Shown: positions 35,906-45,238 of the stretch, piece by piece
Layout: every line of letters starts with the position of its first letter
Position numbering within the stretch: the first letter of the stretch is position 1
Translations under genes and position numbers: made by a program
Source of the DNA: Paracoccaceae bacterium
Lineage (GTDB): Bacteria > Pseudomonadota > Alphaproteobacteria > Rhodobacterales > Rhodobacteraceae
Direction: 5' to 3'
DNA length: 64,000 nucleotides
NCBI GenBank assembly: GCA_016778765.1
Contig: JADHOV010000006.1
Location: 1-64,000 of the forward strand
Notes under the pieces: model-generated
Told to the model about the DNA's origin: nothing
The model's database searches: none
Seen by the model: the letters and a program-made list of their open reading frames with translations, nothing else

Positions 35906-38110
35906 GTGAAAAAAGCCCTTGCAGATGCCCTGACACAACGCGGGTATGAGACATTGACACCGGTTCAAAAGGCCGTGACGGAAGCCCAGTTGCAGAATGC
36001 GGATCTTCTCGTTTCGGCACAAACCGGATCGGGCAAAACGGTTGGTTTTGGATTGGCTTTGGGCGAGACCTTGTTGGGTACGCAAGATAATTTTGGCAGC
36101 GCCGAGGCGCCGCTGGCGTTAATTATCGCCCCCACGCGCGAATTGGCCTTACAGGTAAAGCGCGAATTGGCCTGGCTATATGCGCCTGCCGGGGTTGTGA
36201 TGGCGTCATGCGTTGGCGGCATGGATATGCGCGACGAACGCCGTGCTTTAGGACGCGGGGCGCATATTGTGGTCGCCACACCGGGTCGGTTGCGCGATCA
36301 TATCATGCGCGGCAGCATCGATTTATCCGCGGTACGCGGGGTGGTTTTAGACGAAGCCGATGAAATGTTGGATTTAGGATTTCGCGAGGATCTTGAATTT
36401 ATTCTGGGCGAAGCTCCCGACGATCGGCGCACTCTTATGTTTTCTGCAACCGTGCCCAAAGCAATCGCCACTTTGGCAAAAAGTTATCAACGTGACGCGG
36501 TGCGGGTGACCACCGTTGCTGAAACCAAACCGCATAATGATATCAAATATCACGCGATGACGGTGGCCAATCATGATGCTGAAAACGCAATCATCAACAT
36601 ATTGCGCTTTTATGAAGCCCCCAATGCGATCGTGTTTTGCAACACGCGGGCCATGGTCAATCGCGTCACCACGCGGCTGTCCAACCGAAACTTTTCGGTC
36701 GTGGCTTTATCTGGTGAGTTATCACAAGCCGAGCGGAGCCACGCGCTTCAGGCGATGCGGGATGGCCGCGCGCGGGTCTGTGTTGCCACAGATGTGGCGG
36801 CGCGCGGGATAGATTTGCCGGGGTTGGATTTGGTGGTGCATGCGGAATTGCCCAACAACCATGAAACCTTGTTGCATCGGTCGGGGCGCACCGGGCGCGC
36901 TGGACGAAAAGGCGAAAGCTGTTTGATCGTAACGGCTAAATTACGACGCAAGGCGGAACGCATTTTACAAGCTGCGAAACTGGTAGCTGAATGGGGTGAG
37001 GCCCCCTCGGCTGAGGCGGTTCGCCAGCGCGATCAAGAGCGCTTGCTTGCTGATCAGATGTGGAACGATCCGATTGCCGCGAGTGAAGAAGAAATGGTTG
37101 ATCGCTTGGCTGAAAAATTTGACCTTAAGCAGCTCGCGGCGGCTTATCTGCGTTTGTATAATCAACGCGTCTCAGCCCCCGAAGAGCTTTCATCACAAGG
37201 CGAATCTCGTGCTGCAAAACCTGCTGCATCCTTTGGCCCTTCAAAATGGTTTTCAATAAATCAGGGCCGCAATCAAGCTGCTGAAGTGCGCCGTCTTTTG
37301 CCCATTTTATGCAATTCGGGCGAGATCACGAAAGATGATATTGGCGCGATCCGCATTCAAAATGATGAAACTTTTGTAGAGATTTCACAACAGGCGGTCG
37401 CTGGGTTCACGCAGGCGCTGGGCGCTGACATGAAAATCGAAGGGGGTTTGGTTGTGTCTGCGCTTAACCACGTACCAGCGGCTGCAAAAGGGCCCAAACC
37501 TGCCTTTAAGCCGCCGCAGAAACCGGCCCGAGGCCGCAAGGCAGAGGCTGGCCCGTCCAAAAGCGATGCTCCAAAGCAAGACAGGCGAGCAGGCAAGCCC
37601 AAAGGGGTGCATAAGGGGCAGGTAGAGACAGCTCAGCCCTTTTCTGGCAAACCGGATGACGCAACGCCGCAAGCGACCGATAAACCCGCGATGCCAAGCG
37701 ATGGGGCGCAAAAAAACGCTGTGCAAAATCGGGGGGTGCAACCAAAATCGCGGGCAAAATCGCGGGCAAAATCGGGCAGTAAACCCGGCGCGTTGAACGT
37801 CTCGCGCCGTTTCGAAAAACCGCGTTCGCCCTTAGAACGGGCCCGCGATGATGGGGCAGTTGTTGATCGCAAAGCCCGCGGTGCCAAGCCCGCTGGCAAA
37901 CCCTCAGGCAAACCGGGTAATAAAACGGCTGGAAAAACCGTCGGTAAATCTTCTGGGCCCTATGATGCCAAGCGCGGGGGGGCCGCAGGCAAGCCCAAAG
38001 GCGGTAAAAATTTGGCACCTTCTGTGGGCAAGCCCAATAGCAAAAAGAATAAAGCGCGCCGCGCCGCGGTGCATGATGCCGGGCAGCCTGCCTGCCGGGC
38101 TAAATCCTAA
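35906..38110 (+). CDS. DEAD-box RNA helicase (DeaD/CsdA type) with long basic tail
   Basis: A 734-residue ATP-dependent RNA helicase. Q-motif GYETLTPVQ, motif I AQTGSGKT (about residue 38-45), Ia PTRELA, Ib TPGR, II LDEADEML, III SAT, V ATDVAARGIDLPG and VI HRSGRTGRAGR are all present. Residues about 440-530 form a DbpA-like RNA-binding domain (GEITKDDIGAIRIQNDETFVEI). The last 200 residues are low-complexity Lys/Ala/Gly/Pro (KPAGKPSGKPGNKTAGK) and probably disordered. It likely acts in ribosome assembly or cold adaptation. The start is GTG with a weak AGAAGA site. Confidence 0.93.
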   Translation: MKKALADALTQRGYETLTPVQKAVTEAQLQNADLLVSAQTGSGKTVGFGLALGETLLGTQDNFGSAEAPLALIIAPTRELALQVKRELAWLYAPAGVVMASCVGGMDMRDERRALGRGAHIVVATPGRLRDHIMRGSIDLSAVRGVVLDEADEMLDLGFREDLEFILGEAPDDRRTLMFSATVPKAIATLAKSYQRDAVRVTTVAETKPHNDIKYHAMTVANHDAENAIINILRFYEAPNAIVFCNTRAMVNRVTTRLSNRNFSVVALSGELSQAERSHALQAMRDGRARVCVATDVAARGIDLPGLDLVVHAELPNNHETLLHRSGRTGRAGRKGESCLIVTAKLRRKAERILQAAKLVAEWGEAPSAEAVRQRDQERLLADQMWNDPIAASEEEMVDRLAEKFDLKQLAAAYLRLYNQRVSAPEELSSQGESRAAKPAASFGPSKWFSINQGRNQAAEVRRLLPILCNSGEITKDDIGAIRIQNDETFVEISQQAVAGFTQALGADMKIEGGLVVSALNHVPAAAKGPKPAFKPPQKPARGRKAEAGPSKSDAPKQDRRAGKPKGVHKGQVETAQPFSGKPDDATPQATDKPAMPSDGAQKNAVQNRGVQPKSRAKSRAKSGSKPGALNVSRRFEKPRSPLERARDDGAVVDRKARGAKPAGKPSGKPGNKTAGKTVGKSSGPYDAKRGGAAGKPKGGKNLAPSVGKPNSKKNKARRAAVHDAGQPACRAKS
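37744..37776 (+). repeat. In-frame 12-base tandem repeat
   Basis: AAAATCGCGGGC is repeated at 37744-37755 and 37756-37767, with a partial third copy to 37776. It encodes KSRAKSRAKSG in the disordered helicase tail and shows the tail growing by slippage in multiples of three. Confidence 0.85.
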
Positions 38111-38592
38111 AAGACAATGCAAAGCGCAGCTGGGCATTCGCTTTTGGGCGTAGTGCCGGCTTGGGTTGGCTTGGCCAAAATAAGTGTTATCCGGATATAC
38201 GATTGCCGGCCTTGCGGGCGCTATTTCACCGCTATCTTTCACGGCATAGCGCAGCCTGCCACCTACAACGGGCACCAGATAATCTATCCCCCACAGGCCG
38301 CGGCGGATGGATGCATCAAAGGGCAATGGACCGGCATTTTTGGATTCATAGCAAAGCAACATATGCGTGTCGCCGCGCAAAAACATTGTCACGCAATCAC
38401 GCGGGTTATCCGCCTGCAAGCGAAACTTAAGCGATGGAAAACATGATTTGCACGGAGCGCCATATCGGGAAAAGTGAAAACACCGATGCATGTTGCCCCG
38501 CAACCGACACTGCACTCATTTATTTTCATTGACGCCAATCACTAAATAGACGTGACTAATGCAACGAAATCCAATTGAAAAGGAGAGATCAA
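38111..38592. other. Long gap without a firm gene
   Basis: About 480 bases between the helicase and the ABC importer operon. Open frames exist on both strands (38117-38446 forward; the 5' part of 37904-38515 reverse), but neither matches a family I recognise and neither has a good start. The end of the gap carries the promoter region of the importer; the ribosome site AGGAGAG is at 38581-38587. Confidence 0.5.
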
Positions 38593-40185
38593 ATGAAGCT
38601 AAAAAGGTATTTTAAGGCTGCTTTGTCTGCGGCCGCTATTACGCTGGTTTGTGGCTTTGCCCAAGCCCAGCAAGCGGGCGGATCGTTGGTATTCCTAGTG
38701 CAACCTGAACCCCCCACGATGGCAGGATATGTTTCAACGTCAGGGCCAATTGGGCTTTTAGGTCCAAAAATTTACGATGGATTATTTGACTATGATAACG
38801 ATGGAAAAATGGTCCCAATGCTCGCTGAAAGCGTTGGTGTCAGCGAAGATGGAAAAACAGTCACTTTCAACTTACGCAAAGGCGTAACCTGGCATGACGG
38901 AGAAGCTTTTACATCTGAAGATGTTCAATTTACAATTATGGATGTTTTGAAAAAAGTGCACCCACGCGGACCAAACTCATTTAAAGAGGTTTCAAGCATT
39001 GACACGCCTGACGCACATACCGCGGTATTCAATTTAGACAATCCGGCACCATATATGCTGCGGGCGCTTTCTTCATATGAATCTCCAATGGTGCCGAAGC
39101 ATCATTTAGAAGGGCAAGACATTAAAAGCGCAAAATTGGCGAATAACCCTGTAGGCACGGGCCCTTTCAAATTTATTGAGTGGAAAAAAGGCCAGTATAT
39201 TCGGTTGGATAAAAACGATAATTACTGGAAGGAAGGCCGCCCATATTTAGACAGGATCGTTGGTCGATTTGTTCCGGACGCGTCGACCCGTGCTGCAGCA
39301 ATGGAAAAAGGCGAAGTACTTTATGCCGCCTATAACGCCGTCTCAAACGTTGAAGCAGTGCGTCTGAATAAAGAAAAAGACAACATTTCTGTGACAACCG
39401 ACGGCTATTCGATGATCAACCCCATGGCATTGATTGAATTTAATACAAACGAGGGTCCGTTCACGGATGCAGCAGTACGGCGCGCGATTTCTACTGCCAT
39501 CGATAGACAATATATGATTGATACGATCTTCTTCGGATATGGAAAGCCGGCGACAAGCGCGCTTTCAAGCAATTTTGGAGCCACTGGACTGCATGCGGTC
39601 ATGCCAAATTACCCTGCCACTGGGGACGTGGCGGCCGCGAATAAGATCCTAGACGATGCCGGCTACGCAAAAGACTCAAACGGCGTTAGAATGAAAGCAA
39701 TGTTTGATCTTATTCCCTACGGCGAAGATTGGAAAAGGGGCGGCCAATATATTCAGCAGGTTCTGGGAGAAATTGGTATTCAGGTCGAATTACGTTATGA
39801 AGATGTTCCAACTTGGTTGAAGCGTATCTATCATAACTATGATTTTGAAATGAACCTCAATTACTTTTATCAGCTGTCGGATCCGGTTCTGGGCGTACAT
39901 CGTCACTATGGAAGCAATATGATCCGTAAGGGTACACATTTTGTGAACTCATCTCGCTACAGCAATCCAGATCTGGATGCTTTATTATCGGCCGGTATGA
40001 CAGAGCCAAATGCAGAAAAACGGGCTGCAGTTTATCTTGAAATCCAAAAAATATTGGCTGATGACATGCCTGTTGTGAATCTGTTCGAACTAGAGTTTCT
40101 GACGGTTTATAACACTAAGTTAAAAGGAGCTTATGGCTCGGCAATGGGGGCTTATGCATCTTTCGGGGACGCATATCTTGACTAA
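38593..40185 (+). CDS. Peptide/opine/nickel-type ABC substrate-binding protein (SBP family 5)
   Basis: A 530-residue periplasmic binding protein with a signal peptide (FKAALSAAAITLVCGFAQA). Family-5 features include LVFLVQPEPPTMAG, PKIYDGLFDYDNDGKMVPMLAE and FNLRKGVTWHDGEAFTSEDV. AGGAGAG 6 bases before ATG 38593 sets the start; a longer reading lacks it. Family members bind dipeptides, oligopeptides, opines, glutathione or nickel. The amidase and dimethylformamidase-type genes downstream suggest an amide-bearing ligand. It heads an operon of four transport genes and an amidase. Confidence 0.92.
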   Translation: MKLKRYFKAALSAAAITLVCGFAQAQQAGGSLVFLVQPEPPTMAGYVSTSGPIGLLGPKIYDGLFDYDNDGKMVPMLAESVGVSEDGKTVTFNLRKGVTWHDGEAFTSEDVQFTIMDVLKKVHPRGPNSFKEVSSIDTPDAHTAVFNLDNPAPYMLRALSSYESPMVPKHHLEGQDIKSAKLANNPVGTGPFKFIEWKKGQYIRLDKNDNYWKEGRPYLDRIVGRFVPDASTRAAAMEKGEVLYAAYNAVSNVEAVRLNKEKDNISVTTDGYSMINPMALIEFNTNEGPFTDAAVRRAISTAIDRQYMIDTIFFGYGKPATSALSSNFGATGLHAVMPNYPATGDVAAANKILDDAGYAKDSNGVRMKAMFDLIPYGEDWKRGGQYIQQVLGEIGIQVELRYEDVPTWLKRIYHNYDFEMNLNYFYQLSDPVLGVHRHYGSNMIRKGTHFVNSSRYSNPDLDALLSAGMTEPNAEKRAAVYLEIQKILADDMPVVNLFELEFLTVYNTKLKGAYGSAMGAYASFGDAYLD

Positions 40186-40200
40186 CCCGTAAAAAATCCA

Positions 40201-40229
40201 GACTGAGCCAGGCGCAGCCCGGCTCAGTC
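40201..40229 (+). promoter_or_regulatory. Hairpin after the binding-protein gene
   Basis: GACTGAGCC (40201-40209) and GGCTCAGTC (40221-40229) form a perfect 9-bp stem. No T-tract follows. Such hairpins between a binding protein and its permeases commonly protect the upstream message or partly terminate, giving more binding protein than channel. Confidence 0.65.
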
Positions 40230-40300
40230 GCGTCTATCTGTGCTATTGAATTATTCAATCAGCACTGTAAAAACTTTTAATTGTCGAAGATGATCAAAAT

Positions 40301-41287
40301 ATGAACAGATCAAGTAAAATTTTTCGCTACGTTTTACGCCGATTGTTTCAAGGCATTCCCATTATTCTTGCGATCGTCGTTTTGAACTTTTTTCTGTTGA
40401 ATTTGGCTGAAGGGGATGCGGTTGACGTACTTGCCGGCGAAGCCGGTTCAGCCACGCCCGAGTATATGGAAGAAATGCGCAAAAAATTTGGTCTGGATAA
40501 ACCGCTGCCTGTGCAATTGGCTGTTTATTTGAAGAATGTTTTGCAACTGGATCTTGGATATTCGTTTCGTCACGATATGCAGGTGGCAGAACTTATCATT
40601 GATCGGTTTTGGCCAACATTAATTTTAATGGTTAGTACCATCCTTTTAGCGGTAGGCTTTGGAATATTGCTGGGCCTTTTTGCTGCAATTAATCTCAATA
40701 CGTGGAAAGATTCCGTTGTCAGTGTGATTGCACTTATCACCTATGCAACGCCGCTTTTCTGGGTTGGATTGATGATGATTATTTTATTTTCCATTAAAAA
40801 CGACTGGTTTCCAACAAGTGGTATGGAAAACAGCGCTATGTTTTACGAAGGTTTAGAACGGGTAAAGGATATTGCGCACCATCTGGTGCTTCCGACCATT
40901 ACTTTATCTCTCTTTTATCTGGCGCTTTATACACGCATGATGCGTGCCTCTATGTTGGAACAATATGGACAAGATTATGTAATCACAGCGAGGGCGAAGG
41001 GCGTTACCGAACGGCGTATCACCTTTGTTCACGTTCTTCGTAACGCACTTTTACCTGTTGTAACAATGGCCGGTGTCCAAGTTGGGGCTTTAATTGGCGG
41101 TTCAGTAATCGTTGAGTCAGTTTTTGCCTGGCCCGGTTTGGGCATGCTGGCCTTCGAATCGCTTTTCGCAAGAGATCTGAACCTACTTTTAGGGATTTTT
41201 CTTTTATCATCCGCGCTAGTTGTCGCAGTCAATCTTGTGGTTGATGTGATCTATTGTTTCTTGGATCCTAGAATAGAAGTAAATTGA
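40301..41287 (+). CDS. ABC importer permease, DppB/OppB type
   Basis: A 328-residue inner-membrane permease with about six helices. It begins RYVLRRLFQGIPIILAIVVLNFFLLNLAEGDAV, typical of DppB. The ATPase-contact EAA loop is EQYGQDYVITARAKGVTERRI, followed by HVLRNALLPVVTM and GGSVIVESVFAWPGLGML. It pairs with the permease at 41289, one base downstream. Confidence 0.94.
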   Translation: MNRSSKIFRYVLRRLFQGIPIILAIVVLNFFLLNLAEGDAVDVLAGEAGSATPEYMEEMRKKFGLDKPLPVQLAVYLKNVLQLDLGYSFRHDMQVAELIIDRFWPTLILMVSTILLAVGFGILLGLFAAINLNTWKDSVVSVIALITYATPLFWVGLMMIILFSIKNDWFPTSGMENSAMFYEGLERVKDIAHHLVLPTITLSLFYLALYTRMMRASMLEQYGQDYVITARAKGVTERRITFVHVLRNALLPVVTMAGVQVGALIGGSVIVESVFAWPGLGMLAFESLFARDLNLLLGIFLLSSALVVAVNLVVDVIYCFLDPRIEVN

Positions 41288-41288
41288 A

Positions 41289-42122
41289 ATGACAAATTTT
41301 TGGAAAAGGTTTGCACGCAACCGTCAGGCAGTTCTTGGATTAATAATCCTATTTTTGGTGATCTTCGTGGCCTCTATTGCAAATATTATTTACCCTGGAG
41401 ATCCATTTCTTTATTCTAAGTTTCCATTATCCGCGCCTGGTGAAAACGGTTTTCTTTTGGGTAGCGACTCTATCGGGCGGGATGTTGCTTCTGGCATCGC
41501 GCATGGAGCGAAAACATCTTTACTGATCGGATTAATTGCAACGCTTGCCGCTGTATTTATCGGTGTCATATTTGGTGCTTTTGCAGGCTATTATGGGGGT
41601 ATTGTTGATGATATTCTGATGCGCGTCACCGAGGTGTTTCAGACAATTCCGTCCTTCGTGTTTGCGATTTTGTTGGTTGCGATTATGAAACCTTCAATTG
41701 AAAGTGTAGTGATTGCGATCACAGTCGTGTCTTGGCCAGCCGTCGCCCGTTTGGTGCGAGGCGAGTTTTTAGGTTTGAAGAACCGTGAATTTGTTCAGGC
41801 ATGCCATACTCTGGGTATGGGGGATTTGCGGATTATGTTGGCTGAAATCCTGCCCAATTGCCTGAGCCCAATCATTGTGATTGGCTCCCTGATGGTGGCG
41901 ACAGCCATCTTGATTGAAAGCGGACTAGCGTTTTTAGGCCTTGGTGATCCCAACGTCATGAGTTGGGGGTTTATCATCAGCGATGGCAGATCAATGCTGC
42001 GCGTCGCGTGGTGGATTTGCACATTTCCGGGCATCGCAATTTTAATAACGGTTCTGGCGATTAATCTAGTTGGTGAAGGTTTGAACGACGCATTAAATCC
42101 CCGTTTGAAAGAAAGAAATTGA
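41289..42122 (+). CDS. ABC importer permease, DppC/OppC type
   Basis: A 277-residue permease. FLLGSDSIGRDVASGIAHGAKTSLLIG is the DppC hallmark, and the EAA loop reads REFVQACHTLGMGDLRIML with the conserved NCLSPIIVIG after it. It ends LVGEGLNDALNPRLKERN, typical of the family. Its TGA overlaps the TTG start of the ATPase gene. Confidence 0.94.
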   Translation: MTNFWKRFARNRQAVLGLIILFLVIFVASIANIIYPGDPFLYSKFPLSAPGENGFLLGSDSIGRDVASGIAHGAKTSLLIGLIATLAAVFIGVIFGAFAGYYGGIVDDILMRVTEVFQTIPSFVFAILLVAIMKPSIESVVIAITVVSWPAVARLVRGEFLGLKNREFVQACHTLGMGDLRIMLAEILPNCLSPIIVIGSLMVATAILIESGLAFLGLGDPNVMSWGFIISDGRSMLRVAWWICTFPGIAILITVLAINLVGEGLNDALNPRLKERN

Positions 42123-43747
42123 CCGATAACCTCTTAAAAATATCCAACCTTGATATCGCACTTCCTGACGGTTCCGAGCGTGAGCTGGCAGTTGAAAACC
42201 TGAACATAGATCTTTCTCCGGGCGAAACGTTATGTATCGTCGGCGAAAGTGGTTCAGGAAAGTCACTGACAGCGCGCGCCCTCATGGGGTTGTTACCTGC
42301 ACCTCATGTACGGGTGCAACAGGGTAGCATCTCCTTTTGTGACGAAGATCTTACCCAAACCTCTGAGTCGAGGATGCGGCAAATACGGGGCAGCGAAATC
42401 TCTATGATTTTTCAAGAGCCGATGACTGCTCTTAACCCTGTTATGACCATTGGCACCCAGATTGATGAGGTCTTTCGATATCATGCCGAGATGTCCTCAA
42501 AAGAGCGGCGCAAACGTGCGATCCAATTGCTCGAAGATGTACATTTGCCCGATCCAAAGCAGATTGTTGCGGCCTATCCGCATGAGTTATCCGGAGGTCA
42601 ACGCCAACGAGCGATGATTGCCATGGCATTGGCTTTGGAACCAAAGATCTTGATTGCCGATGAACCTACGACGGCTTTAGATGTTACAACACAGGCGCAA
42701 ATCTTAAAATTGATCAATGAAATGCAGGCCGTGCACAAATCAGGTGTTTTGTTCATTACGCATGATTTTGGTGTTGTGGCTGATATCGCAGATCGCGTGG
42801 CGGTTATGCAGTATGGGCGTGTTGTCGAAACGGGCACGGTAGATAAGGTGCTCAATGCGCCAGAACATCCCTACACACAAGCTTTAATCTCCTCTGTGCC
42901 TAGTTTGGTTCCCCGAGCTTCGCGGCCACGGTCTGAAGAAATTGTTTTATCGGGGCAAAAAATAGAGAAATCCTTTGGTGGAGGAAAAAGCTTATTCGGT
43001 TTTGGCAAACCAAATCGGTTTGTACATGCGGTGAAAGATGTAACTCTGGATTTACGCCGAGGAGAAACTTTGGGTGTAGTTGGTGAAAGCGGATCAGGGA
43101 AATCAACCTTAGCCCGATGTATTATCCGTCTTCTTGATAGTAACAGTGGCAAAATTATGCTTAATGGTGCGGATATTGGTTCCTTAGGCCGATCGGATAT
43201 GCGTCCGTTTCGTTCCAAAATCCAGATGGTCTTTCAGGATCCCTTTGCCTCACTGAACCCGCGTATAAAGGTGGGCCAGATCATATCGCAAGGCCCGATT
43301 ATTCAAGGTGAGCCAAAAGAGCGTGCAGAGGCCAGAGCACGCGAATTACTTAAAATCGTGGGGCTGGATGAGCGCGCATTTAAACGCTATCCCCACGAGT
43401 TTTCAGGTGGTCAGCGGCAAAGGATTGGGATCGCGCGGGCTTTGGCCTTAGACCCAGAAATATTAGTGGCGGACGAACCTGTATCTGCACTGGATGTATC
43501 GATTCAGGCACAAATCTTGAAGCTCTTGGACGAAATTCGAGAAAAGATGAACCTGTCAATGTTGTTCATCACACATGATCTTCGAGTCGCTGCTCAGGTT
43601 TGTGATCGTTTGGCGGTGATGCGCTATGGAGAGCTTGTTGAAACCGGTGCCACGACGGATATTTTTGACAGTCCAAAACACAGTTACACGCGTGATCTGT
43701 TGGCCGCAGTACCAGGTCAAAACTGGGATCGTACAACAGCCGTTTAA
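42119..43747 (+). CDS. Fused double ATPase of the peptide-type ABC importer (DppD-DppF fusion)
   Basis: A 542-residue protein with two complete ABC domains. The first has GESGSGKSLTARAL, LSGGQRQRAMIAMAL and LIADEPTTALDV; the second has GESGSGKSTLARC, FSGGQRQRIGIARAL and LVADEPVSALDV. Each is followed by a short oligopeptide-type C-terminal segment (PEHPYTQALISSVP and PKHSYTRDLLAAVP). This GsiA/YejF-type fusion replaces separate D and F subunits. The start is TTG, overlapping the permease stop as TTGA. Confidence 0.94.
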   Translation: MTDNLLKISNLDIALPDGSERELAVENLNIDLSPGETLCIVGESGSGKSLTARALMGLLPAPHVRVQQGSISFCDEDLTQTSESRMRQIRGSEISMIFQEPMTALNPVMTIGTQIDEVFRYHAEMSSKERRKRAIQLLEDVHLPDPKQIVAAYPHELSGGQRQRAMIAMALALEPKILIADEPTTALDVTTQAQILKLINEMQAVHKSGVLFITHDFGVVADIADRVAVMQYGRVVETGTVDKVLNAPEHPYTQALISSVPSLVPRASRPRSEEIVLSGQKIEKSFGGGKSLFGFGKPNRFVHAVKDVTLDLRRGETLGVVGESGSGKSTLARCIIRLLDSNSGKIMLNGADIGSLGRSDMRPFRSKIQMVFQDPFASLNPRIKVGQIISQGPIIQGEPKERAEARARELLKIVGLDERAFKRYPHEFSGGQRQRIGIARALALDPEILVADEPVSALDVSIQAQILKLLDEIREKMNLSMLFITHDLRVAAQVCDRLAVMRYGELVETGATTDIFDSPKHSYTRDLLAAVPGQNWDRTTAV

Positions 43748-43816
43748 CCGCAATTTAAAGACCAACTTTTTACAAATAAAAGCAGCGTGTGGTCTTAGAC
43801 TATAAGGAGTGCTGAT

Positions 43817-45211
43817 ATGTATAATCTGGCTGAAGATCCTTATGCCTCGATTGTTGAGTTATCTAAAGCTTTTCGCGATAAAAAAATATTGCCGAGTCAG
43901 GTAATGGCGGCGCAATTGGCGCGTATAGAGGCGCTTGAGCCGAAATTGGGTAGTTTTCAAGCTGTGTATTCGGAGACCGCCCTTAACGCAGCGAAAGCCG
44001 CAGATGATGTTTTTGCAAACGACCGGTCGCGCGGTCCGTTTCACGGTATCCCGTTTGCCCTAAAAGATCTCTATGAGTTGGAAGGTCATATCACCACCTG
44101 CGGATCTTATGAAATGCTGGAACGAGTCTCGCAGAAGACGGGAACGGTCACGCGCCGACTATTGGAGGGTGGCGGTATTGTGATCGGCAAAACCAAATCT
44201 GTTGAATTCGGTTTGGGGGCTTGGGGAACAAATCTGCATATGGGTACGCCTTGGAACCCGTGGGATCTAGAAAACCAAAGGGTGCCTGGAGGATCATCTT
44301 CAGGCTCTGGTGTCGCGGTGGCCAGCGGCATGGCGATGTGCGCAACCGGCAGTGATACGGGTGGCTCTGTACGTCTTCCAGCGGCTTATTGCGGATTGGT
44401 AGGGTTGAAAGTAAGCAAGAAATGCATTCCTACAGACGGCATTATGACCTTGTCAAAAACTTTGGACACGCCTGGCCCAATAACCCGCTCTACAGCAGAT
44501 CTTGCACTTATGTTTTCAATAATGTTGGGTCTTGATGGACCGCATATTGGAACGGATATCAGCCACGGTTCAGGCCTTTTTGGCGTGGAAATGGAAATAT
44601 TCAAAGGTCTAAAACTTGGCGTTTTAGATGACGAGGAGCGCGCATTCTGCACCGCTGACGTTCTGGAAAGTTTTGATTCAGCACTTAAAATATTGTCAGC
44701 ACTCGGGGCGGACTTGAAGGTGTTCAAATCTCCAATAGCTTATGATGAGATGGCTGATTTAAACGGCGCAATCACAATGTATGAAGGCTATCATAATCAT
44801 CGTGCCTATTATGATGATCCCAATAAAATAATGGATCCAAATGTAAAAAAGCGCATGTTTACGGGCCGTGCGCTATCGGCTCAAAGCCATGCAGAGCGTA
44901 TAGAAAAACGGCAAGGTGATCAGGCGGTGTTTCAGGCAGCCTTTTCAGGCTTTGATGCATTACTAACGCCAACTATTTTGCAGCCCGCGATAAAGCTTTC
45001 GGATGTAGATGAAGATAAAAATCCCGGCCATTTTACAAGACCATTTAATTATATCGATATGTGCGCTCTATCTTTACCAACTGCCTATTCCGCTGAAGGT
45101 CTGCCGACAAGTATTCAAATTGTTCTTCCTGCTGGTCAGGAGGGTTTTGCAGTTAAGATGGGTAGCGCACTTGAAGCTGCTTTGGGGATATCAGTTCGCC
45201 CCAAGCTCTAA
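43817..45211 (+). CDS. Amidase-signature hydrolase
   Basis: A 464-residue amidase. The Ser-cisSer-Lys triad is visible: Lys83 (FALKDLYE), Ser160 in GGSSSGSG and nucleophile Ser184 in GSDTGGSVRLPA. It lacks neighbours of the GatCAB complex, and AAGGAG precedes ATG 43817. It lies 69 bases after the ATPase gene in the same direction and probably belongs to the import operon, hydrolysing an imported amide in the cytosol. GatA itself is less likely given the catabolic context. Its substrate cannot be read from sequence. Confidence 0.9.
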   Translation: MYNLAEDPYASIVELSKAFRDKKILPSQVMAAQLARIEALEPKLGSFQAVYSETALNAAKAADDVFANDRSRGPFHGIPFALKDLYELEGHITTCGSYEMLERVSQKTGTVTRRLLEGGGIVIGKTKSVEFGLGAWGTNLHMGTPWNPWDLENQRVPGGSSSGSGVAVASGMAMCATGSDTGGSVRLPAAYCGLVGLKVSKKCIPTDGIMTLSKTLDTPGPITRSTADLALMFSIMLGLDGPHIGTDISHGSGLFGVEMEIFKGLKLGVLDDEERAFCTADVLESFDSALKILSALGADLKVFKSPIAYDEMADLNGAITMYEGYHNHRAYYDDPNKIMDPNVKKRMFTGRALSAQSHAERIEKRQGDQAVFQAAFSGFDALLTPTILQPAIKLSDVDEDKNPGHFTRPFNYIDMCALSLPTAYSAEGLPTSIQIVLPAGQEGFAVKMGSALEAALGISVRPKL

Positions 45212-45238
45212 AGTGAACAAACGAATTATTGATACGTG

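Noticed and set aside
37904..38515. 203-codon reverse frame overlapping the helicase end and downstream gap
   Set aside because: Most of it is antisense to the helicase tail; no known family, no good start. The first 100 residues in the gap look protein-like but cannot be supported.
42119..43747. Assembly fusion of two ATPase genes
   Set aside because: Double-domain ATPases of the GsiA/YejF kind are a normal variant, and both domains and the linker are intact.
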